From positions 1 to 64,000 of the forward strand of contig CAOKNI010000002.1 in the NCBI GenBank assembly GCA_948470005.1: a DNA stretch of 64,000 bases, in the 5' to 3' direction. Below the pieces are notes generated by a model. The model did no database searches. It saw only the letters and a program-made list of their open reading frames with translations, and was not told the DNA's origin. The stretch comes from an uncultured Mycoplasmatota bacterium (lineage in GTDB: Bacteria > Bacillota_I > Bacilli_A > RF39 > UBA660). The position numbers and the translations under genes are program-made. Positions 1 to 8,432 of this stretch are shown in pieces (position 1 is the first letter of the stretch; each line of letters starts with the position of its first letter).

Positions 1-1483
1 TAGCACCACTCAAAGATACTTTAAAGTTTAGTTTTTCATTAATCTTAACTCCACTTTGATAAGTATCTCTTGAAGTTGTAGTATAAGTTCCCATTTTATA
101 AGTTCCACTCTTTACCCCAGTCATTTTAACATTAACACTTAATTTGCTAACCTCTTTAAAATGATTAAAAGCATCTATATTACTTTTTCTATCATATTCA
201 TAAATAGGAAGTTCTTTATCGGTTTTCCCAAAATAATAATATTTACTGCCTACTGATGCTTCAATTTGTGGATCAAATAAATAATATTTGCCATTAGCTT
301 TAATCGCAACCCAAGAGTGTCCACTTCTGCCTGTTTGTCTATTTGGAGCTGTTCCGCTCATAACATATGCATCAAATCCAACTCTTCTTGCAAGTACCAT
401 AAATAGTGAAGCATAAACATCACATGAACCATATTTATTATCCGCGCCATACTTAGCTAAATAAAGTCTAAAAGCATCATTATAAGTATAGTGATATTTT
501 TCAGCTATCGCTTGCATAGTAGCCAAATCAACAATCGGAATTTCATAAGTAAATCTATCTCTTACATAAGCATATATTGCTTGTAATTTTTCATAATTAC
601 TCATTTTATCTTTTACAACTTTTTTGATAATTTTATCAACTTGTTTATCAAGCTCTTTATATCTTGTTTTAAGAGGTTTTAATTTAACTATATTAATACT
701 AGTTTTAAAATCTTTTGGTTCCCATTTTGCATAAAGAGTTAAATTCTTACTTGTTCCTTTTTTAATAGTTGTTATTTTATTTTTAAAGTCTTTATCACTA
801 TACCAACCTTTAAATTTATAGCTTTTCCTAGTTGGCTCTTTTAAAGTTACCGTCTTTGTTACCTTATACTTACTTGGATTACTTTTATTATTAACCCCAC
901 CATTTAATTCATACTTTATTTTAAAAGTATCCTTCCACTGAGCATAAAGTTTAACAGTTCCCTTATTTTTCGTTGTTAAGTTTTTAACTTCCGCTTTATT
1001 TTTATAAGTAGTGCCACTACCATCTCTTTTGGTATTCCAACCCACAAACACATAACCTGTTTTTTTAAATTTATTCACTGGCAATTTAATTGTAGAACCA
1101 TATTTTACATTTTTAATTTCTGTCATAGCTCCACTAGTAGCACTATTCCAATTAAACTTTATCGTATAAGTATTAGCACTCCATTTCGCATAAAGGGTTA
1201 CATTTTTACTACCCTTTTTTATTGATGTTACTTTATTCTTAAATTTAGCATCACTATACCAACCCTTAAAAGTATAACCTTTGCGAGTAGGATTTTCGAG
1301 CTTTAGTGCTTTGGTATTAACAAAACTACTAGGGTTTTTCGCATTATTCTTACCGCCATTTAGCTTATAAGTAATCTTATAAGTATTAGTACTTACTTCC
1401 TTTGCTAAAACATCACTGCTAACAACCGGCATAACGCCAATTAACCCCACTAATAATAAAATAAATATAAACTTTTTCTTCAA
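1..1483 (-). CDS. Secreted transglutaminase-like protein with three InlB-type repeats (partial, C-terminus off the left edge)
   Basis: The frame is open from a TTG at 1483 to the window edge, so about 494 residues are visible and the C-terminus is missing. The TTG is chosen because AGGTGA lies 5 nt upstream and the result is a good signal peptide (MKKKFIFILLLVGLIG, likely cleaved after VLA). Then follow three Flg_new/InlB B-like repeats of about 70 residues, each ending in LYAKW or LYAQW with a GWYSD or GWNT core. After a lysine-rich linker comes a transglutaminase/protease-core domain with Cys in YGSCDVY, His in GHSWVA and Asp in YLFDPQ, which form the expected triad. The family is extracellular; cross-linking or peptidase activity cannot be told apart here. 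The next gene starts 50 nt upstream and may be separate. Confidence 0.85.
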   Translation of the reverse strand, partial: MKKKFIFILLLVGLIGVMPVVSSDVLAKEVSTNTYKITYKLNGGKNNAKNPSSFVNTKALKLENPTRKGYTFKGWYSDAKFKNKVTSIKKGSKNVTLYAKWSANTYTIKFNWNSATSGAMTEIKNVKYGSTIKLPVNKFKKTGYVFVGWNTKRDGSGTTYKNKAEVKNLTTKNKGTVKLYAQWKDTFKIKYELNGGVNNKSNPSKYKVTKTVTLKEPTRKSYKFKGWYSDKDFKNKITTIKKGTSKNLTLYAKWEPKDFKTSINIVKLKPLKTRYKELDKQVDKIIKKVVKDKMSNYEKLQAIYAYVRDRFTYEIPIVDLATMQAIAEKYHYTYNDAFRLYLAKYGADNKYGSCDVYASLFMVLARRVGFDAYVMSGTAPNRQTGRSGHSWVAIKANGKYYLFDPQIEASVGSKYYYFGKTDKELPIYEYDRKSNIDAFNHFKEVSKLSVNVKMTGVKSGTYKMGTYTTTSRDTYQSGVKINEKLNFKVSLSGA

Positions 1484-1532
1484 CTTTATCACCTATTTAT
1501 ATTATAGCACTCATTTTTTATAATGCAATTAT

Positions 1533-2258
1533 TTATTTTTTATATTTAATATTAAATTTATCCAAGTCATTTAGAGTTATACTACCATTTGAAATAGCAT
1601 CCTTAGCATCTTCAATAAAACCACTCTCATATAAAACGACCACAATCTGCCCACATCTAAACGAATATTTATACTCACCCAATTCATAAAATGGTTTAAT
1701 TCCATCTGTACACCCTACAATAAGTTCTTCACCATAATTACTTTTATCTATAATATTAACAACTTTATCATTTTCTTCCTTTTCCAAAACTATTTGTTTT
1801 CGATAATTTACACAATGAACATTACCAGTTAACTCTTTACCAATATATATATTTTTATTACCATCTATGGTATTACAAATAATTATCCCAATATTTCCAT
1901 CATGATATTCTTTTGATCCTCCATCGCGCTCATAAGTTTTAACTGGGTTATTTAAACTCTCTAAATCTTTAATCATAATATTTATAAAATCTTTATTTTC
2001 TTTAAGCCAAGCTCCGAGCTCTTTAGTTACCCCATCATGCGTATACCTTATTCTATCAATAGCATCATATGTATATACATACCTGTCATCAAGCTCACAA
2101 TAAAGACCTGGACTAGACGTACCATTAAAAGACATATTATTAAAAAACTTCGGATTTACAACTTTTTCTTTTTCTAAATTTACTTCAACCATTATAGGAC
2201 CCATTATTGCTATAACAATAATAGCAATCCCCAAGATATATACAACATTCTTTTTCAT
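1533..2258 (-). CDS. Membrane-anchored extracellular protein of unknown function, last gene of the ABC cassette
   Basis: 241 residues. One N-terminal membrane segment (about residues 6-24) carries a short cytoplasmic start and leaves the rest outside. The outside part has five cysteines, including GLYCEL, GCTDG and FRCGQ, but no motif I recognise. It starts 5 nt after the stop of the ABC ATPase gene, so it is co-transcribed with the transporter. The position at the end of a secreted-peptide/exporter operon is where immunity or accessory proteins often sit; this role is inference from place only. Confidence 0.75.
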   Translation of the reverse strand: MKKNVVYILGIAIIVIAIMGPIMVEVNLEKEKVVNPKFFNNMSFNGTSSPGLYCELDDRYVYTYDAIDRIRYTHDGVTKELGAWLKENKDFINIMIKDLESLNNPVKTYERDGGSKEYHDGNIGIIICNTIDGNKNIYIGKELTGNVHCVNYRKQIVLEKEENDKVVNIIDKSNYGEELIVGCTDGIKPFYELGEYKYSFRCGQIVVVLYESGFIEDAKDAISNGSITLNDLDKFNIKYKK

Positions 2259-2263
2259 ATTAA

Positions 2264-2935
2264 TTAACCATTATTTTCTTTAAGAGAACCCTTACTAATT
2301 TCAATAACTTTATCCGCATACTTTAAAGCTTCCGGGCTATGAGTTACTACAACAATACATTTACCTGATTTTGCTAATTTCTTTAATTCACCAAAAACTA
2401 TTTTTTCGTTTTCTTCATCTAAATTACCCGTCGGCTCATCCGCCAAAATAATATCCGGATTATTAGCTATGGCTCTAGCAATTGCCACTCTTTGCTGTTC
2501 TCCGCCTGATAATTCCTTAGGATAATGATATGCTCGCTCTTTAATACCTAAATCTTCAAGTAGTTCCATAGCTCTAAACTCTCGCTCATCCTTTTCTATT
2601 TCTTTATTAATAAGCATTGGCAATATTACATTTTCATATGCTCTTAAATTTTCATCCAAATTATAATCTTGAAAAATAAAACCAATTTTCTTCATTCGCA
2701 AATAAGATAATTCTTTATCACACAAATTAGCAATATTTTGCCCGTCTAAATAATAAGCTCCAGTACTTGGCTTAAGTAACAAGCCCATTATTTTAATAAG
2801 TGTTGACTTTCCACTTCCAGAGTGACCCATTATTGCATAAAACTTACTGTTTTGAAATGTATAAGTAACATTCTTTAAAGCTTTAATCTCTTCATTTTTA
2901 AGATAATATATTTTTGTTATATCTTCTAATTTCAT
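2264..2935 (-). CDS. ABC transporter ATP-binding protein, MacB/LolD type
   Basis: 223 residues, the usual length for LolD/MacB-type ATPases. Walker A is GHSGSGKST (about residues 37-45), the ABC signature LSGGEQQR is near residues 142-149, Walker B is ILADEP with the following TGNLD D-loop, and the H-loop is VVTHS. It overlaps the upstream permease gene by 4 nt (ATGA), so it is translationally coupled to it. It should power the two FtsX-like half-permeases encoded just upstream. Exporters of this group also serve lactococcin-972-type bacteriocins; here the substrate is inferred to be one of the two secreted proteins of the operon. Confidence 0.95.
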   Translation of the reverse strand: MKLEDITKIYYLKNEEIKALKNVTYTFQNSKFYAIMGHSGSGKSTLIKIMGLLLKPSTGAYYLDGQNIANLCDKELSYLRMKKIGFIFQDYNLDENLRAYENVILPMLINKEIEKDEREFRAMELLEDLGIKERAYHYPKELSGGEQQRVAIARAIANNPDIILADEPTGNLDEENEKIVFGELKKLAKSGKCIVVVTHSPEALKYADKVIEISKGSLKENNG

Positions 2936-3894
2936 ACTAAATCCTTTCTATGAACTATCACTAAATTAAATAATAAATTAATAATTAATAAAGCAACTAT
3001 AATCTGCAATAAAAATTCATAATTTAAAACTATCGTAAAATGAAATATTCCTAAAATAATTTTACTAAATCCAAATAATACCAAACTTATTAAACTTGCT
3101 ATAAAAAGTAAAGATACTAGTTTTAAATTATTTAAAATCCTTACCTTTATTTTCGTATATCCTAGTTTTCTAAGTAACTCATTAACATTAATTTCATCAG
3201 CTAAAGTATTAGCTATACAAATTACATAAATAATAACAAAAGAGAATATTACCATAGTTAAAACTATTTTTAAAATATTAGCCAATCTTACAATATTTTC
3301 TTTCGGTGTATTAGCATTAAAAACATTCAAACTATAACCCTCTTTTAAAGGAATTTTCTTTTTTATTTTTTTAATTGTTTTATCGTGATTAATAAAATTT
3401 TTTAAAGTTATTTTATAAAAACGTTTATCAGATATATCAGCTATTTTTTTAAACATCTCTTCACTTATTAAAGCTCTTCTCACATCTAAATTATCAATAT
3501 CTCTTATTGTAAAGTTATAATCCTTGCCATCAAAAGCTAAAAGGAAACTATCCATTACTTCATAATCACCAAAAAAATGATTTGATAATATTATTTCCTT
3601 ATCTTTTAATAAATGAGTTGGAAATACCTCTAAATAATTTAAAGAAAAATCCGGTGTCATATCACTAATAAGACCCTCTTCTACTTCTAAAACATTAGCC
3701 ATTTTAAGAATTTTAGATCCCTTATCTTTCGTACTTACTAAACTTATATAAGAACCCTTCGTCGTATCCTCTATAACAGTTAAATAATTATCTTCTAATG
3801 CTTTAAGTACTAATATTGTTAACAAAAGTAAAGAAAAAAGTACTATATACAATTTAGTTATTCTCTTATGATAAAAACTTTTAAACACTAACAT
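2932..3894 (-). CDS. FtsX-like ABC permease half (short)
   Basis: 320 residues. One membrane segment near residues 14-30, an extracytoplasmic domain of about 150 residues (to about residue 205), then three membrane segments to the C-terminus: the topology of MacB/FtsX-type permeases. Sequence motifs are weak, but it is wedged between a clear MacB-type ATPase (4-nt overlap) and a second protein of the same topology (7-nt gap). The two together would form the four-plus-four-helix heterodimer typical of type VII ABC systems. In many relatives the permease is a single longer chain, so the split is worth noting. Confidence 0.8.
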   Translation of the reverse strand: MLVFKSFYHKRITKLYIVLFSLLLLTILVLKALEDNYLTVIEDTTKGSYISLVSTKDKGSKILKMANVLEVEEGLISDMTPDFSLNYLEVFPTHLLKDKEIILSNHFFGDYEVMDSFLLAFDGKDYNFTIRDIDNLDVRRALISEEMFKKIADISDKRFYKITLKNFINHDKTIKKIKKKIPLKEGYSLNVFNANTPKENIVRLANILKIVLTMVIFSFVIIYVICIANTLADEINVNELLRKLGYTKIKVRILNNLKLVSLLFIASLISLVLFGFSKIILGIFHFTIVLNYEFLLQIIVALLIINLLFNLVIVHRKDLV

Positions 3895-3901
3895 ATAAAC
3901 A

Positions 3902-5041
3902 TCACTCTTCTATCTTTTTTAAACGTTTAGAAATATTCTTATTATTAATCAATATTAAACTTAAAAGTAAAATTAAAGATACTATTATATTTAACAAATA
4001 TTCTACTTGAAAACCAGCTGTACTATATAAATTAACACTTAAAAAGCCATATTTAATCACTAATAATGTTATGTAAAACAAGATAAAACCTATTATCAAG
4101 CTAATAAAGAATACCATCACTAATTCAAACATCGAAATCTTTTTAATATCACTATCCATATATCCTAAAGATTTTAAAAGTAAATAATACTTTTCATTAT
4201 AATTATTCTTTTTAAGAATTATTACCATTGAAACAATTAAAGCCACAACTAAAGATATAACTGTTACACCTAAAGAAATAGCTTTAATAGGATTTATTTC
4301 ATCATAAGTAAGTGTAAGAGTACGATTATATTTAATATTATTTTCTTTCAAATAATTAACTACCTCTTCCACATTTTTAGCATCATCTATTTGTAAAACA
4401 AATCCTTCTATTTCTTCTGGCCTTCTTTTATCCATTAAAGTTTTATAATCTTTAAACGAAATAAAACACGTATTTTTATTACGAACATTAAGATTAGAAT
4501 CATATGTATCAGTCACTTCAAAATTTATACCATCCACCATAAAAGTTTTACTTAAAAAATCACTTCCCTTTAGCATTCGTAAATAGTTTACTTCCCCAGT
4601 TTCCGTTTCACTAGAAGGATAAAACTCTTTTGGGCATACCGCATATCCTGATGTCTCAGGACTTAGTTCAAGATTTTTACTAGTTAATAAATCCTTACTA
4701 GTTATAACTGGTTCTAGACTAATCTCTCCCGTATGATTTTTTTCTTTAAACAAACTTATATCATCAACATAATAATAACCCATATATTTAGTACTATAAT
4801 AAGCCTCTATGTGGGGTATATTCTCCATTAATTCAATCTGATTCTGTGGCATAATAATAGAAATTCTTCTATAATCTATATCATAATCTATTATTTTATT
4901 AATACTTTCCACATAAAATGTATAAATACTTATACCTAAAAACATAATAATTATAACAAATATCAATAACAATAGTAAAAAGATATTATGTTTCAATATT
5001 AAACGCTTGCACGCTGTATGTAATGCATCTTTATTAGACAT
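3902..5041 (-). CDS. FtsX-like ABC permease half (long)
   Basis: 379 residues: a membrane segment at about residues 18-42, a large extracytoplasmic region (to about residue 250), then three membrane segments (about 255-275, 305-330, 350-365). This is the MacB/FtsX layout. It follows a small secreted protein gene after a 52-nt spacer that holds a strong 9-bp hairpin, and is followed after 7 nt by the second half-permease. Operon order is secreted protein, secreted protein, permease, permease, ATPase, anchored protein. Transport function is well supported by topology and context; the substrate is not known. Confidence 0.8.
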   Translation of the reverse strand: MSNKDALHTACKRLILKHNIFLLLLLIFVIIIMFLGISIYTFYVESINKIIDYDIDYRRISIIMPQNQIELMENIPHIEAYYSTKYMGYYYVDDISLFKEKNHTGEISLEPVITSKDLLTSKNLELSPETSGYAVCPKEFYPSSETETGEVNYLRMLKGSDFLSKTFMVDGINFEVTDTYDSNLNVRNKNTCFISFKDYKTLMDKRRPEEIEGFVLQIDDAKNVEEVVNYLKENNIKYNRTLTLTYDEINPIKAISLGVTVISLVVALIVSMVIILKKNNYNEKYYLLLKSLGYMDSDIKKISMFELVMVFFISLIIGFILFYITLLVIKYGFLSVNLYSTAGFQVEYLLNIIVSLILLLSLILINNKNISKRLKKIEE

Positions 5042-5066
5042 ATACTACTCCCTTCATTAATAATTA

Positions 5067-5088
5067 GCAAGTGGCATAAGCCACTTGC
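5067..5088 (-). promoter_or_regulatory. Intercistronic hairpin between secreted-protein gene and ABC genes
   Basis: Perfect 9-bp inverted repeat GCAAGTGGC / GCCACTTGC with a 4-nt loop, just after the stop of the 134-aa gene. It is not followed by a T-run in the direction of transcription. The place and strength match partial terminators or RNA-processing stems that keep transporter expression below that of a peptide gene in bacteriocin operons; the effect is inferred. Confidence 0.7.
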
Positions 5089-5093
5089 CAATT

Positions 5094-5498
5094 TTATGGT
5101 TGTTCAGAACTATAAGTTTTATAATTCATATTCAATGTACCAGATTTCCACTGTGTTTGAAACCGATAATTACCTTTTCCAGCATGACTGAAAAGATGTA
5201 CAGTAGATATTGAATTTTTAGTAAAATTATCTGTACTTCCTGTAGCTACATTTTTATATCCAAATAATTTCTTAGTTTGCAAAATTGGATAAAAAGAACC
5301 AGCACTTTTATTATTGATATATTCAATCATCGGAGTGTTATAACCAAAATAAGTATAACCAGTCCAAGCTGCATCTTTTTCTGATGTTAGAATAATACTC
5401 CCCGAATCGTCAGCCTTTACTACCATAGCAAATGTTGCGGAAAGTAATAATATAACTGCTACCATAATAACATTAACATATTTTTTCATTTTTTTCAT
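5094..5498 (-). CDS. Small Sec-secreted protein, candidate peptide substrate of the adjacent ABC transporter
   Basis: 134 residues. A basic start (MKKMKKY), a hydrophobic stretch to about residue 26 and a cleavage site near VKA/DD make a clear signal peptide. The mature part of about 105 residues has no cysteine, is rich in Tyr, Asn, Ser and Lys, and has two Trp (AWTGY near the start, TQWKSG near the end). I see no catalytic motif. Size, secretion, and position before a MacB-type exporter resemble lactococcin-972-group bacteriocin loci, but the sequence does not clearly match that family. A bacteriocin, signalling or surface role is possible. Confidence 0.75.
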   Translation of the reverse strand: MKKMKKYVNVIMVAVILLLSATFAMVVKADDSGSIILTSEKDAAWTGYTYFGYNTPMIEYINNKSAGSFYPILQTKKLFGYKNVATGSTDNFTKNSISTVHLFSHAGKGNYRFQTQWKSGTLNMNYKTYSSEQP

Positions 5499-5548
5499 CT
5501 CCTTTCATTAAATTTTTTATAACAAATCACTACTGATTTATTACCAAA

Positions 5549-6274
5549 TTATACTGTTATATCTACACAACTCATTTTGTCATAAGTACTAGATGCCACA
5601 CCACTAAATTTAAATACTTTGCCATAACCAGAACTATCAATTGAATAATTTTTACTATTATCAAGTGAAATACTTTTAAGCGCATGCTGATATGATGCGT
5701 ATATAGTCCCACCTTTATTTACCCGGTAAGTCTGACTAACTATTATTGAATTACCATACTTAGGTAAAACAATTGATACACCAAAACCATTGTTAAATTT
5801 TTTTGTTTCTGTTGAATATGTTGTACCAGTAGAACTTTTTACACTTGTTCTAAGTAGTTCTTTTAATGAAGTTTTTTCAAATCTTGCTCCTATAACATCA
5901 TAACTTTTAACAGCAGGCAATTTAAGCCAAGTTGCTGTTACCGATATTAAACAATCAGATGTACAGGAACTTACAATTTTTAAATTTTTTTCATTTGTTC
6001 CAATTGTCGTACCATAAGTAGAAATATTTTCTTCGCTTTCGTTAATTGTAATTTTACCATTCATAATATTGGAACTAATAAATTTTTGATAATCACTTTC
6101 ATTAATTAAATCTTGGCAACCATCCCAAAACATCATACTCAAAAAATCATATTCTTCTTGATTAAAAAAAACACCAAAATCATTAATGTAATAATTTTCT
6201 TTTGCAAATACATTATTATTAAAAGATAAAAACACTAATAAAGTAACTGCTAATATACCACTTTTCCATTTCAT
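5549..6274 (-). CDS. Secreted protein of unknown function, first gene of the ABC cassette
   Basis: 241 residues with a signal peptide (MKWKSGILAVTLLVFLSF, likely cut after VFA). The N-terminal mature part is acidic and aromatic (EEYDFLSMMFW), followed by a serine/threonine-rich, probably beta-rich domain (about 85-240). Four cysteines occur in the mature part (GCQ, SSCTSDC, SCVD). It is 50 nt upstream of the 134-aa secreted protein gene and downstream of an XRE regulator terminator with a likely extended -10 promoter (TGCTATGAT, near 6305-6313). No function can be assigned from sequence. Confidence 0.75.
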   Translation of the reverse strand: MKWKSGILAVTLLVFLSFNNNVFAKENYYINDFGVFFNQEEYDFLSMMFWDGCQDLINESDYQKFISSNIMNGKITINESEENISTYGTTIGTNEKNLKIVSSCTSDCLISVTATWLKLPAVKSYDVIGARFEKTSLKELLRTSVKSSTGTTYSTETKKFNNGFGVSIVLPKYGNSIIVSQTYRVNKGGTIYASYQHALKSISLDNSKNYSIDSSGYGKVFKFSGVASSTYDKMSCVDITV

Positions 6275-6317
6275 AATTCTCTACTCCTTTCATGAGCTAA
6301 TCATAGCATATAATGTC

Positions 6318-6347
6318 AAAAAAAGGTAGGACTTATTCGGTCCCACC
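6318..6347 (-). terminator. Rho-independent terminator of the XRE regulator gene
   Basis: Stem of 8 bp with a G-U pair (arms 6325-6332 and 6340-6347) and a 7-nt loop, followed by seven T in the minus direction. It starts 3 nt after the stop of the regulator gene and separates it from the secreted-protein operon. Confidence 0.85.
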
Positions 6348-6349
6348 CT

Positions 6350-7414
6350 TTAATCAAAGATTTTATCTAGACTTTCTTTAAAAAAATTTATTTTTTCTTT
6401 TTCATTTTTACATGTTTTAATATTACATTTTATTTTGTTATCTACATAATCAAAAGAATTTAAAATCTTATCGTTCTGGCTTTCTTGATAACTAATATTT
6501 TTTGAACTTAAACAATATATCCAAGTATAAAGAACATCTTTTTCTTTTACATTCAAAATAAGATTTAAAGCATCTTGAAAATATGTAAATTGTTTTTCCT
6601 CAAAATTATATTCATAAACTCCGTCACTAATATTAGTAAATTTTTCTATAATCTTATCTTCTAAATTTTTGTCATAATCTATCACAGAAGTATCTTTTAA
6701 TTTTCCACCTATTATTTTCTTTGGAAAAAAATAATTATTAGAGAAATTTTTTACAACATCTAATTTTATAATTTCTGATGCATTATCAAAATATACTTCT
6801 AAATATAAATTGCTTATAATACGTTCAATTTCTTTAAAGTCAAAATATTCTGTTGAACCATTAAAAACTGTAAAAGATAATTCTTTATCACTAGTATTAT
6901 AAATAAATTGATTAATATTATTTACATCTTTATAAAAAAGTTTTAATTCTTTAATTTCTTTTTTTGTTTCTACATTGCCCAAATTAAATTTTGCTTTTTC
7001 TTTAGTTAAAACCAATGTCCCATTTGGAATTTTTATATCATTAGTCACATAAGAAATATAATAAACTTTCAGCGTATTAAAAGTTGATAAAAAATAATAT
7101 ATTAAAAATAAAACTATTAAAGCTATAATAAATTTTCTTTTCTTTAAATTACCATCATATAGTGAAACAGTAATTCTTTCTATTTCTTCTCTGTTATTAT
7201 CATTAATTCTCTCGCCATATAATAACTCATTAACAGAGATATCTAGAGTTTCACTTAAAGGAATTAAATAATCCACACAAACAGAATTTACTCCTCTTTC
7301 CCATTTACTAACCGTTTCTCTTTCTACAGAAATTTTATCAGCTAATTGTGTTTGCGTCAAATGTTTAGCACGTCTAAGTTCTCCTATAAATTTTCCCATT
7401 TTCACTTTATCCAT
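6350..7414 (-). CDS. XRE-family one-component membrane regulator
   Basis: 354 residues from ATG 7414, chosen over an upstream in-frame start because GAGGTAG lies just before it. Residues 4-58 are a lambda-repressor-like HTH (KHLTQTQLADKISV, then VSKWERG). One membrane segment follows near residues 97-115, then about 240 residues that would be outside the cell. This is the plan of a one-piece sensor-regulator. It sits immediately upstream of the secreted-protein/ABC operon and has its own terminator, so it is the natural candidate regulator of that operon. The ligand is unknown. Confidence 0.85.
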   Translation of the reverse strand: MDKVKMGKFIGELRRAKHLTQTQLADKISVERETVSKWERGVNSVCVDYLIPLSETLDISVNELLYGERINDNNREEIERITVSLYDGNLKKRKFIIALIVLFLIYYFLSTFNTLKVYYISYVTNDIKIPNGTLVLTKEKAKFNLGNVETKKEIKELKLFYKDVNNINQFIYNTSDKELSFTVFNGSTEYFDFKEIERIISNLYLEVYFDNASEIIKLDVVKNFSNNYFFPKKIIGGKLKDTSVIDYDKNLEDKIIEKFTNISDGVYEYNFEEKQFTYFQDALNLILNVKEKDVLYTWIYCLSSKNISYQESQNDKILNSFDYVDNKIKCNIKTCKNEKEKINFFKESLDKIFD

Positions 7415-7486
7415 ACAAACTACCTCACAACAATTTATATTATACATTTTAGTGTATTTCTAAGTCAAGGGATACCATCAGATATA

Positions 7487-8296
7487 TTATTCATAAGGAC
7501 ATCTCTTAATTTCTTCTGTTACTGCTCTATCCCAGTCCTTTGGTTTTAAAACTCTTGCTCCTCTATTAAAAGCTGATGTAACTATATCTACATCTAAAAC
7601 ATTACCAAAGTTAGTTCTTTCTTGGTCTTCAAAACTACTATTTTCATAAACATAATAGCCTTCGGGATTTACGGATATAGATGGTCCAATACTATATGTC
7701 CCATTATCATTACAAATATAAATTTGCTTTGGAACATACTCTTTAGTTAACTCGGGAGGTAGCGATTTAGCATAACCTAATCTAGCTAGTGTGGGACCTA
7801 ATTCTCTAAAACCATCAAAGTATTTAGATTGTTTTAAATACTCCATTTGTTCCCAAACCGTCTTATTATCTTCTCCGAAAACTCGGTAAATCTCATTTAA
7901 ATGGTAATCATCCGCGGATATACTAAAATACCCCTTTACTTCATAATCTAGGCGTGATGTTCTTCTTACATACTCTTCAAAGTAATCAAGAAGTTTTAAA
8001 AATTTTTTATTATAAACCATACCATTAGTAATAACTGCATAAGTATCTACTAAAATATTATTATCAACTACACTTGTAAAAACTTTTTCTAAAGTATCAA
8101 GAGCAAGCATTGGCTCTCCACCTCCAATAAATAATGAGCCAATAGCAAAAATTTGTCTTTTGCCAAAAAGAGTATCAATTACCTCATCACTCATATCTAT
8201 CCCTTTAAATTTTCCTCTCGCACAATGCTCACATTTTAAATTACATCTATCAGTAATAATTGTCTCTAAATTTTGAATAAAAACTCTCTCATCCAT
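7487..8296 (-). CDS. Radical SAM protein
   Basis: 269 residues. The 4Fe-4S/SAM motif CNLKCEHC is at about residues 18-25 and GGGEP at about 57-61, so it is a radical SAM enzyme. There is no cysteine-rich SPASM or Twitch tail; only isolated Cys occur near YICNDN and the C-terminal CPYE. The reaction cannot be told. It lies 72 nt upstream of the XRE regulator on the same strand, so it may belong with the secreted-protein cassette, but it could equally be an independent gene. Confidence 0.9.
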   Translation of the reverse strand: MDERVFIQNLETIITDRCNLKCEHCARGKFKGIDMSDEVIDTLFGKRQIFAIGSLFIGGGEPMLALDTLEKVFTSVVDNNILVDTYAVITNGMVYNKKFLKLLDYFEEYVRRTSRLDYEVKGYFSISADDYHLNEIYRVFGEDNKTVWEQMEYLKQSKYFDGFRELGPTLARLGYAKSLPPELTKEYVPKQIYICNDNGTYSIGPSISVNPEGYYVYENSSFEDQERTNFGNVLDVDIVTSAFNRGARVLKPKDWDRAVTEEIKRCPYE

Positions 8297-8363
8297 AAAA
8301 CATCACTTCTTAGGTAGGTATACTACCACAGCATAAATATTAAGTAAAGAGAAAAATAAGATA

Positions 8364-8398
8364 ATAAAAAAGATAGCCAAGCTAAATTGGCATCTTTT
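8364..8398 (-). terminator. Rho-independent terminator after the PD-(D/E)XK gene
   Basis: Arms AAAAGAT-x-GCCAA and TTGGC-x-ATCTTTT (8368-8380 and 8387-8398), followed by T-rich sequence on the minus strand. It ends the gene that stops at 8433. Confidence 0.85.
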
Positions 8399-8432
8399 GT
8401 TGTACTAAATAAAAAATCTTTTAAAATCGTAA

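Noticed and set aside
7346..7549. Plus-strand frame of 67 codons
   Set aside because: It is antisense to the XRE and radical SAM genes, has no ribosome binding site and no protein-like features.
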